A stretch of DNA of 39,097 nucleotides from Gemmatimonadaceae bacterium (lineage in GTDB: Bacteria; Gemmatimonadota; Gemmatimonadetes; Gemmatimonadales; Gemmatimonadaceae), in the NCBI GenBank assembly GCA_017881685.1, contig JADGQR010000104.1, forward strand, positions 1 through 39,097. Reading direction: 5' to 3'. The notes beneath the pieces are model-generated. The model did not search any database. It was not told where the DNA came from and saw only the letters and a list, made by a program, of their open reading frames with translations. Shown piece by piece: positions 17,634 through 25,637 of the stretch. The number at the start of each line of letters is the position of its first letter. The first letter of the stretch is position 1. The translations under genes were made by a program, and so were the position numbers.

Positions 17634-18212
17634 ATGCGGGATCAAAGATGCGGGCCCGGCTTCGCCTGGGCATTTGGAAGACGACCCGAAAACTTCGGAT
17701 TCGACGCCGGTGCGTTCTGGGCAGGACGCGGCAAGTCGCGCGGAGGACCGTTCGGCGGCGGAAGAATGTTCGACCAGGGACACCTCAAGTTCGTAATCCT
17801 TGGCCTCCTGGCAGAGAAGCCGAGGCACGGTTACGAGATCATCAAGGAAATCGAGGACAAGTTCGGCGGCCTGTATTCGCCGAGTCCCGGAACCGTCTAC
17901 CCGACGCTGACGATGCTCGAGGATCTGGGCTATGCCAAAGTCACACCGGAGCCGAGCGGCAAGAAAGTCTACGAAATCACGGACGAAGGCCGTGCGCATC
18001 TCGCCGAGAACAAGCCGGTGATGGATGACATTCTCGAGAAAATCGCTGATTTCGCTCAGAACGTGTTCGGAGAGCCGATGATGGAAGTTCATCGTGGCTT
18101 CAAGAACATCGGACGCTCGATATACGCGAAGAACTCGACGCGCACGCCTGAGCAGATCAAGAAGATCATTGAAATTCTGCAGCGAACGGCAACCGAAATA
18201 GACGCCGTGTAA
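17634..18212 (+). CDS. PadR family transcriptional regulator
   Basis: GHLKFVILGLLAEKPRHGYEIIKEIEDKFGGLYSPSPGTVYPTLTMLEDLGYAKVTPEPSGKKVYEITDEGRAHL is canonical PadR winged helix. Confidence 0.95.
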   Translation: MRDQRCGPGFAWAFGRRPENFGFDAGAFWAGRGKSRGGPFGGGRMFDQGHLKFVILGLLAEKPRHGYEIIKEIEDKFGGLYSPSPGTVYPTLTMLEDLGYAKVTPEPSGKKVYEITDEGRAHLAENKPVMDDILEKIADFAQNVFGEPMMEVHRGFKNIGRSIYAKNSTRTPEQIKKIIEILQRTATEIDAV

Positions 18213-18286
18213 CTGGCATTCTCAGTCGTTCTTGCTTCCGCACGATTCTTGAAGCGAATTAGAGCTTCAACTCACGGAGGCCCCGA

Positions 18287-19531
18287 ATGAAACTGCTTGG
18301 TGTGATCAGCATTGTTGCTCCGTTTGCCCTTGGCAGTCTCGCATGTTCGAGCGGGACTGCTCCGGCGCAGGCACCCGCCCCGCTGACTTCCCTTCCGCGT
18401 GCGCTGACGACGGCGGAACAGAAGCTGATCGGCGGAAGCAACATGTTTGCTTTCGATCTGATGCGACAGATCAACAGTGCGCAGCACAATGACAATGTGT
18501 TCGTGTCTCCGCTCAGCGCGTCAATGGCGCTGGGCATGGCATCGAACGGCGCCGCCGGCACTACGTACGATGCGTTTCACAACACGCTGCGCTTTGGGGA
18601 CGCGAACCGCCAGGAAGTGAATGAAGGTTACAAATCGCTCATCAGTCTTCTGACTGGACTCGACCCGAGCACCGACGTTCGCATCGCCAACTCGATCTGG
18701 TTCGAGAAGACGTTTCCGTTCAAGGACACCTTTCTCTCAGAGAGCAAATCGTTCTTCAGTGCGCAGGTTCAGGGATTGGACTTCAGCAAGCAATCATCCG
18801 TCGATGCAATCAACGGCTGGGTAAGCGATGCAACAGCGAAGAAGATCCCGACGATCATCGATTCGATCGATCCATCCGAGGTGATGTTCCTCATCAACGC
18901 GATCTACTTCAAGGGATCGTGGCAGCAGAAGTTCGATAAGGCGCAGACTACGGATGCTCCATTCCGGTCTTCGACGGGCCAGTCTCAGACTGTTCCGATG
19001 ATGCAGCACGAGGGCAGGATGAGATTCGCGCGTGAGCCCGGGCTCAGTGCCGTTGATCTCTACTACGGCAATTCCGCTTTTGCGATGACGCTGCTGCTTC
19101 CCGATTCGACAAGCGATATCAACGCTGTCACCGAGTCTCTCTCAGGAGCCGACTGGAACAAGCTGCTCGGCGAATTTCATGAGGGAGAAGTCGATCTTTT
19201 TCTGCCGCGATTCAGGATCGAATGGAAGAGGCAGCTCAACGACGACCTGCGTGCGTTGGGGCTTGGCGTTGCGTTCACAGACGCCGCCGACTTTACCGGA
19301 ATGTCCGATCAGGGACGCAGGCTTCGGATATCCCGCGTGATTCAGAAGACGTACGTGGACGTGAACGAAGAAGGAACAGAGGCCGCCGCTGTAACCTCAG
19401 TTGGCATTGAGGCCACGTCGTTACATGAGCCATTCACGGTTCGCTTCGACCGGCCGTTCATTTTCGCAATTCGTGAAAGATTCTCGGGGACGATTCTGTT
19501 CATAGGGAAGATCGTGAAACTGCCGGCGTAG
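18287..19531 (+). CDS. Serpin family serine protease inhibitor, predicted lipoprotein
   Basis: Lipobox-like SLAC; FAFDLMRQI...NVFVSPLSASMALGMASNGAAGTTYD...NAIYFKGSWQQKFD...YVDVNEEGTEAAAVTSVG...FDRPFIFAIRERFSGTILFIGKI. Confidence 0.95.
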   Translation: MKLLGVISIVAPFALGSLACSSGTAPAQAPAPLTSLPRALTTAEQKLIGGSNMFAFDLMRQINSAQHNDNVFVSPLSASMALGMASNGAAGTTYDAFHNTLRFGDANRQEVNEGYKSLISLLTGLDPSTDVRIANSIWFEKTFPFKDTFLSESKSFFSAQVQGLDFSKQSSVDAINGWVSDATAKKIPTIIDSIDPSEVMFLINAIYFKGSWQQKFDKAQTTDAPFRSSTGQSQTVPMMQHEGRMRFAREPGLSAVDLYYGNSAFAMTLLLPDSTSDINAVTESLSGADWNKLLGEFHEGEVDLFLPRFRIEWKRQLNDDLRALGLGVAFTDAADFTGMSDQGRRLRISRVIQKTYVDVNEEGTEAAAVTSVGIEATSLHEPFTVRFDRPFIFAIRERFSGTILFIGKIVKLPA

Positions 19532-20023
19532 TCAGCGGACGGCCACATATATCTCCACTGCGTTCGGCTTTGATGGGTCGTACCGCTCGAAGTCAGTCGT
19601 AAACGCGCGTGACAACTCCGTCGTCTGGGAAAAGTATTTCCAGACGGCGGACCACCCGTCCATCACGGCTTGCGGCATCTCGCCTTCGACCGGAAAGACC
19701 ACATACTCCTGCGCGAGTACGGTGATCCCCGTCATTCCCCTGGGAACGTTGTCGAGATCGGGAACCTCGACTCCGACGATCGCCGAATACGGACCGTGAT
19801 CGTCACTCAGATATCGAGTGTACGCGCCGAGCATTACGCCGCGCTCCCTCACTTCGGCTATCTGCCCCACGAGCTCTTCGTCGATCGCGCGCTTCCACAA
19901 GCCGGGAATTTTCGCCCTTGCCGGATCCATCTCGTCGCGGTTTCTGGTCCGCACCTCCCAGCCGACGATGTACATCCCGAACAGACTTACGAATGTCGGT
20001 TCAACAGGAGTGACTTCGCTCAT
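19532..20023 (-). CDS. GyrI-like / effector-binding domain protein
   Basis: [26 protein letters not shown]...IPGLWKRAI...YSAIVGVEVPDLDNVPRGMTGITVLAQEYVVFPVEG...WKYF is GyrI-like. ATGA overlap with the amidase stop. Confidence 0.75.
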   Translation of the reverse strand: MSEVTPVEPTFVSLFGMYIVGWEVRTRNRDEMDPARAKIPGLWKRAIDEELVGQIAEVRERGVMLGAYTRYLSDDHGPYSAIVGVEVPDLDNVPRGMTGITVLAQEYVVFPVEGEMPQAVMDGWSAVWKYFSQTTELSRAFTTDFERYDPSKPNAVEIYVAVR

Positions 20024-21516
20024 CCAAATATCGGAGGATGGCGATCTTTCCACGGCAACGCCTGCTCGAGTTGTGCAGCAAGGTTGAACAAGGTCGCTTC
20101 GTCGGCATACCCCCCGACGATCTGTACACCCACAGGCAGATTCTCCGAATTCCAGTAAAGGGGCAGTGACATCGCCGGCTGCCCCGTAACGTTGAACATC
20201 GGCGTGTATGGAATAAAGTCAAAAATCTTTTCCGCGGCCTTTTCCAGCGCGCCAATTCTACGCAAGGTTCGCCCTGCCCCGAGGCGGCCGAGCGTACTCA
20301 GCAATCGCTTTTCTCCAGCGGGCGCCTGGAGCTCGCCGGTGCGCACCGGCGGCATTGCGAGGGTCGGAGTGAGCAGCACATCGATTGTCTCGAAGTACTG
20401 CCCTATTCGCCTGCCCGCACGCCTCAGAAAGTTCTCTGCCGTCACGAACTCGCCGGCCGTGATCGTCGAGCCAAGGAGATAGAGGCCCCACGTTGTGACT
20501 TCGACGTCGGCGTAAGTCGCCACGCGTCCGATGAGCCTTTTCGCATCACTCAGGTCAGCGTTGATCTCGCCGCATATCATCGTCAGAAATGCGCGATTGA
20601 ATTCATCGCGCTCCACTGGCGGCGCCGACTCGACCACCTCGTGCCCCATCGACTCGAGAAGCTGAACCGTGCTCATCACAGCCGACACGCAGTCGGAGTG
20701 CACGGTGTGGCCGACGAGCGGCTCCGTTGTAAAAGCAACTCTCAGTCTTCGCGGGGCGGCACTCACCTCTTCCAGAAATGGCCGCGCCGGAGGCTCGGCC
20801 CAATATGGCGCGCCGGCGTCGGGACCAGCGATCGCATCGAGCATCGCTGCGCTATCGCGAACCGAACGGGTGATACAGTGTTCGACCGCTGCGCCTTGCC
20901 ACACTTCGCCGTTGACCGGTCCAGTTGGAACGCGTCCGCGCGTCGGCTTGAGACCGAACACTCCGCAGCACGATGCGGGAACGCGGATCGACCCGCCGCC
21001 ATCACTCGCGCTTGCGAACGGCACCATTCCACTCGCTACCGCCGCTCCCGAACCGCCGGACGATCCGCCGGTCGTTCGTCCAACATCCCACGGATTGAAA
21101 GCGGGCCCATGCAACTCTGGTTCGGTAAACGGAGCAAGTCCGAATTCGGGCGTGTTCGTCTTGCCGAGGACAATGACGCCTGAGCGTCGGAATCGTTTGA
21201 CGGTTTCGGTATCGTGTGGTGGAATCCATCCTTTGAACAGCCGGCTTCCCGCCGTTATTGGCTCTCCGGCGTACCATGCCCCGAGATCTTTCAGGAGAAA
21301 TGGAACGCCCTTGAACGGCCCCTCTGGCAACGGACCTTCGGCCTGGGTGAGCGCGGAGTCGTACATCTTGTGCACGACCGCGTTGAGCATCGGGTTGTGT
21401 GACTCTATTCGTTCGATCGCCGATGCGACCAACTCCCTCGGCGAGACTTCGCCGGCGCGCACGAGTGCCGCAAGAGACAAGGCATCATGTGAGGAGAAAT
21501 CCTGCATGGGCTCCAT
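20020..21516 (-). CDS. Amidase (amidase signature family)
   Basis: [13 protein letters not shown] (Lys), [52 protein letters not shown]. Start at MEPMQDFSS or MQDFSS (21507). Confidence 0.92.
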   Translation of the reverse strand: MEPMQDFSSHDALSLAALVRAGEVSPRELVASAIERIESHNPMLNAVVHKMYDSALTQAEGPLPEGPFKGVPFLLKDLGAWYAGEPITAGSRLFKGWIPPHDTETVKRFRRSGVIVLGKTNTPEFGLAPFTEPELHGPAFNPWDVGRTTGGSSGGSGAAVASGMVPFASASDGGGSIRVPASCCGVFGLKPTRGRVPTGPVNGEVWQGAAVEHCITRSVRDSAAMLDAIAGPDAGAPYWAEPPARPFLEEVSAAPRRLRVAFTTEPLVGHTVHSDCVSAVMSTVQLLESMGHEVVESAPPVERDEFNRAFLTMICGEINADLSDAKRLIGRVATYADVEVTTWGLYLLGSTITAGEFVTAENFLRRAGRRIGQYFETIDVLLTPTLAMPPVRTGELQAPAGEKRLLSTLGRLGAGRTLRRIGALEKAAEKIFDFIPYTPMFNVTGQPAMSLPLYWNSENLPVGVQIVGGYADEATLFNLAAQLEQALPWKDRHPPIFG

Positions 21517-21668
21517 TTGTCGACGATGGCGATGCGAAGTTCCGGCGATCCGCGTTCGTACCGCCACAATCCTGCGACAATTGAGGCCGCCGACGCAACG
21601 GGGCATGTCGGCAGATATGGCAGCGGGGGTGCGAGAGCGCCGCCAGTTGAGGCGGCGCTCTCGTCGTT

Positions 21669-21908
21669 TCAGCCGTGCTTTCTGAGGTTCACCTGGCCGT
21701 TGCCGGTGTTGAAGCGCATCCTTCGGCCTCCTCCTCCAATCGTTCCCTGAATTCGACGCGTGTTCCAGTGCGCGGGAACTTCTACCGGGAAATCGGTATT
21801 GAAGTTGTTGTTATTGACGCTCGCCTCGATCGAGGCCGAGAGATTTGCCGGAGCAGTTACCGTGATCGATCGCGCGACATCTATCGTTCGCTCGTCGAAC
21901 GCTAGCAA
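21669..21908 (-). pseudogene. Short fragment resembling the C-terminus of DUF4097 putative-adhesin proteins
   Basis: [63 protein letters not shown] resembles only the final strands of a DUF4097 repeat domain; the rest is replaced by a divergent gene starting at 21926. Confidence 0.5.
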
Positions 21909-21925
21909 CTCGCAACCCGAGAATC

Positions 21926-23167
21926 TTGAACCAGAACACGCTGATAAGATTTCGTTGGCCGCTGATGCTGTCTCTACTTGTCATTGTGCTGACTGGAAGA
22001 GCTTCTTCAATTGTCGATACTTTCGACAAAGCGCCGCCCGCTGGCACAAGTCTCAATCTTCCGCCCGGCTATGTCGCGATGTCGCCCGTCTCGCGAACGT
22101 TCGACCTTCTCAGCCTGCTGTCGGTTCCGCAAACGGTGTGGCTGTTCGCTGTGGCAGCGCTGATAGTCGTTGCACAAATACTTCTCACGCGATCCGCGAA
22201 AGGCAGAAGTCTGTGGGTTCGGCTCATCTTTGGAGTCGTCGGAACGATAGCAGTAATCGCTGTGCTCGAGGCCGCGGTAATTCTTCTGCCGCGACCGATG
22301 GCGAATCTGAGAGTCGCAGATCCGCAGACGCTGCGGATCGATTTTCACAGTCACACGAACGCGTCACGCGACGCAAACCAGCGATCTACGCCTGCAGACA
22401 ACCGAGAGTGGCACGCGTCGGGCGGCTTTGACGTCGCCTACATCTCCGATCACGTGAAATTCGGCGGAGCTGCGGAGGCAATGCGAAGTAACCCCGCCAA
22501 AGCAGGACAGGGTTTCACAACCCTGAGCGCCGTCGAAGGCCGATATCACAGGATTCTCTCGACAATCATGCTCGGCCTCACTCAGGCGGACACCACTGTA
22601 CTCGACAGCAAGGGTCATCTGCTTCCCGGAACGCCGTCCATCGGGCAGACGCCCGTCACCATCGTCACAATTCCCAACGGCAACATCGACTCTGTCACGA
22701 CCGAGAGTCTCGACAGCCTTCCGCATTTCACTGGAATCGAGCTGGTCGATGCTGCGCCCCGCGGACTCGGTCAGCTCGATCGTGAGGAACCGAGGATCAG
22801 GGGCATTGCATCGAACGGACATTTGATGCTCGTCTCAGCATCCAACAATCACGGATGGGGACGCACTGTCGCAGCATGGAATCTGATGACGATCCCGGGT
22901 TGGAGAGACATGTCACCCGACTCTCTGTCCAAATTGATAGAGAAGCCTTTTCGAGAGCGGCAGACTGACGCCGTGACCATCGTGAAAAGATTGCGACCGA
23001 GAGCTCATGGACTCCTAGTGCCGTTCACCCTTCCAATCGCTTTGGCTCAGACACTCGGCAGTCTCAGTTTGGCCGAGCGCGGAGTATGGCTCGTGTGGAT
23101 CTGGGGAGTGACACTGATCGCTATGCTTCTGCGCAGAAGGAAACCGGCAGCTAGCCGCACCGCCTGA
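21926..23167 (+). CDS. Membrane protein with PHP-type phosphoesterase domain
   Basis: N-terminal TM segments, then RIDFHSHTNASRD...WHASGGFDVAYISDHVKFGGAAEAM, C-terminal TM. TTG start. Confidence 0.7.
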   Translation: MNQNTLIRFRWPLMLSLLVIVLTGRASSIVDTFDKAPPAGTSLNLPPGYVAMSPVSRTFDLLSLLSVPQTVWLFAVAALIVVAQILLTRSAKGRSLWVRLIFGVVGTIAVIAVLEAAVILLPRPMANLRVADPQTLRIDFHSHTNASRDANQRSTPADNREWHASGGFDVAYISDHVKFGGAAEAMRSNPAKAGQGFTTLSAVEGRYHRILSTIMLGLTQADTTVLDSKGHLLPGTPSIGQTPVTIVTIPNGNIDSVTTESLDSLPHFTGIELVDAAPRGLGQLDREEPRIRGIASNGHLMLVSASNNHGWGRTVAAWNLMTIPGWRDMSPDSLSKLIEKPFRERQTDAVTIVKRLRPRAHGLLVPFTLPIALAQTLGSLSLAERGVWLVWIWGVTLIAMLLRRRKPAASRTA

Positions 23168-24746
23168 GAATTCGCTTTGGCGAAACAGCGGAGGGAAACA
23201 GGTCTCGTGCACGCTTCGCGTATGGCACGGCCTTCTCGCACCGTCCGCGATTCGCATACAGCTCGGCCACACGTGCGTTGATGCGATAGCTCCCCGGATC
23301 CCAGGCAGCTCCGCGTACCCAATCCGCTGTGTGTCCACCGTAGCCAATTACCGACATCGCGGTCGTCTGCGCAGCGCTCCTCGCGACGGAAAGAGCGACG
23401 ACGAGCAGCGTGACTGCCGTAATCAATTTCCACGAGCCCGATGAGAGATTTACTTCGCGCCCGCCGGAAACTGAGGCCGGGCGCGACCCGCCGCTCGCGG
23501 CGCCGAGAATTCCCCATACAAGAAATGACGGCGCAGCGAGCAGCAGCACCGCGTCGAAGCAGCTGACCACAATCGTTGCGGCGATCGTTGCGGCAAGCGC
23601 AATCTTGAGAAGAACCGAATCCGCGTCCGGAGCCTCGCTCCACTTTCTCATGGAAACGAGGAACAGGCCTCCAAAGACGCCGAGCAGCGCGAGCGTCGCG
23701 AGTAATCCCCGCTCCGAAACGAATGCTACCCAGTCGCTGCTGGGCCACGGGTTCGCTGTAGTGCCGTCGTCGGTAAGCGACTTGTCACCGCCCGGTGCGT
23801 ATTGGACATACCGCACTGGCCAGTTTCCCGGACCAACACCGAAGACAGGATTCGACTTCGCCATCTTCAGCGAATTCCTGTATTGCGCGATTCTTCCGCC
23901 GCCACTGCCTTTCCTGTAGTCGACCACGCCTTTCGCCGAATCCAGATATGGCGAGTCGCTCGTCCAGTGAAGACTGTTTGGCAGCGTAACCGAGAGGATC
24001 GCACCGATTGCTCCAGCGAGCGCAAGCCTGGCAAGCCGGCCGCCGACGATCTGGCGATTCCAATACTTCCGCGACGCGAAGAGCAGCACCGCAAGAATCA
24101 CCAGCGATCCAATGAGTGCAAGCCACGCCGCGCGCGACCGTGACAGCACGAGCGTCGCCGCGACGAGGGCCATTCCCATCGAGCCAGCGAGCGCTCCGAT
24201 CTGACGTCGGGCCGTAACGGTGCACCAGACAATCGAAGGCAGACCTATCGCCGAGATGTGCGCGATGAAGTTCCGGTTACCGAGTGTCCCACCGGGCGCG
24301 CGCGCGAGGGTGAATAAATCGGTTTCGACGCCATACGCCTGAAGCAAGGCGCTAATCGCGGCAACAACAGTCGCGACCGCCGCGGCAATGAGAAGTCCAC
24401 GCGTTCCGCCCTCCCGCGCGATTCGTCGCGTTGCCCAGAACACGAGCGCGGAGGAAACGCTGAGTCCGAGCGCCCTCTGAGCAAGCCAGTGATTCGTCGC
24501 GAAGAGCGCCGAGATCCCACTGAGCGCGAGGAAAATGATGAGCAAAGCATCGATCGCACTTATCGACAGCTTTCGCCGATTGCCAAACAATACGATGCCG
24601 CATACAAGTGCGGCGATGTGAAGCGCGAGCTCCTTCGGAACGAAATACCGGTCGAGCTCGAACGGCTTGTAAACCAGCGCGACGAGAATAACGGCAACGA
24701 AGCCGAGCTGGAGGAAGATCTTTGTCGCGCGTTCAGCAAATGTCAT
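23151..24746 (-). CDS. O-antigen ligase/polymerase-like membrane protein with short TPR-like tail
   Basis: Multiple TM helices; APGGTLGNRNFIAHISAIGLPSI, LVLSRSRAAWLALIGSL, MAKSNPVFGVGPGNWPVRY, SDWVAFVSERGLLATLALLGVFGGLFL; tail NARVAELYANRGRCEKAVPYAKRARDLFP. Confidence 0.88.
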   Translation of the reverse strand: MTFAERATKIFLQLGFVAVILVALVYKPFELDRYFVPKELALHIAALVCGIVLFGNRRKLSISAIDALLIIFLALSGISALFATNHWLAQRALGLSVSSALVFWATRRIAREGGTRGLLIAAAVATVVAAISALLQAYGVETDLFTLARAPGGTLGNRNFIAHISAIGLPSIVWCTVTARRQIGALAGSMGMALVAATLVLSRSRAAWLALIGSLVILAVLLFASRKYWNRQIVGGRLARLALAGAIGAILSVTLPNSLHWTSDSPYLDSAKGVVDYRKGSGGGRIAQYRNSLKMAKSNPVFGVGPGNWPVRYVQYAPGGDKSLTDDGTTANPWPSSDWVAFVSERGLLATLALLGVFGGLFLVSMRKWSEAPDADSVLLKIALAATIAATIVVSCFDAVLLLAAPSFLVWGILGAASGGSRPASVSGGREVNLSSGSWKLITAVTLLVVALSVARSAAQTTAMSVIGYGGHTADWVRGAAWDPGSYRINARVAELYANRGRCEKAVPYAKRARDLFPSAVSPKRILRRCG

Positions 24747-24802
24747 GGAAGCACAAGATCATGAACGAGGGCTCAATTAGCTAGAAGTTGTGGTTTCCTG
24801 AC

Positions 24803-24828
24803 GGTGTTCGCTGCATCTTGCGAACACC
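24803..24828 (+). promoter_or_regulatory. 5'-UTR hairpin upstream of SIMPL gene
   Basis: ggtgttcgc-tgcatctt-gcgaacacc: 9-bp perfect stem, 8-nt loop, 16 nt before ATG24845. Confidence 0.45.
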
Positions 24829-24844
24829 ACCACACGGAGACCTG

Positions 24845-25573
24845 ATGCGTCTGCTCGTCGGATCACTGGCTGTTTGCGCTACTTTTTTCGCGGCATCTCC
24901 ATCACCGGCTCAAACGCAGTCGCGTCCGGATGCAGTGCCTGAAATCAACACGACCGGCCGGGGCGAGATCCGGGTCACACCCGATCGCGCCACAGTTCTC
25001 ATCTCTGTCGAAACACACGCATCATCCGCAGCGGATGCGTCGTCGTCCAACAGCCAGATTACGAACGCGACGATCAAATCGGTCAAAGCTGTGACAGCTT
25101 CCGGCGACGCGATCACAACGCAGTCATTCAGCGTGACCCCCGATTACGACAAGGGGAAACCGAAGGGCTTTGGCGCAAGGAATACAATTCGCGTCGAGCT
25201 TCACGACATTTCACGAATTGGGGCCGTGATCGACGCTTCGTTGGCGGCCGGAGCGACTCAGGTTTCGCAGGTGCAATTCACGTCATCGCAGGCAGCTGAC
25301 ACTCGTCGAAGAGCCATGAAGTTGGCCGTCGCCGAAGCTCGTCTCGATGCGGAAGCGCTTGCCGAGGCCGGTGGAGGCACTGTGGGAAGGTTGCTCTCGA
25401 TTGGTTCCAGCTCGAGCGGAGGCGTTGCGTATGCCAGGCTGGAGAGTGTCGTCGTAACGGGCCTCACGTCGTCGTCAGGTGGATACGTTCCCCCTCCCAT
25501 CATGCCAGACGACCTGACGATCAGCGCAATCGCGATGACCCGGTGGGAGTTCATCCCTCGCAAAACTCCCTGA
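24845..25573 (+). CDS. SIMPL (DUF541) domain secreted protein
   Basis: Signal peptide, then INTTGRGEIRVTPDRATVLISVETHASSAADASSSNSQITNATIKSVKA...AMKLAVAEARLDAEALAEAGGGTVGRLLSI. Confidence 0.9.
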   Translation: MRLLVGSLAVCATFFAASPSPAQTQSRPDAVPEINTTGRGEIRVTPDRATVLISVETHASSAADASSSNSQITNATIKSVKAVTASGDAITTQSFSVTPDYDKGKPKGFGARNTIRVELHDISRIGAVIDASLAAGATQVSQVQFTSSQAADTRRRAMKLAVAEARLDAEALAEAGGGTVGRLLSIGSSSSGGVAYARLESVVVTGLTSSSGGYVPPPIMPDDLTISAIAMTRWEFIPRKTP

Positions 25574-25591
25574 AATTTCGAGTTGTGAAAA

Positions 25592-25626
25592 AGAAACCCC
25601 GCGACGTTTCCGCCGCGGGGTTTTAA
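25592..25626. terminator. Bidirectional rho-independent terminator between convergent genes
   Basis: aaaccccgcg-acgtttccgc-cgcggggtttt flanked by A-run and T-run. Confidence 0.85.
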
Positions 25627-25637
25627 AACTCCAGTAA

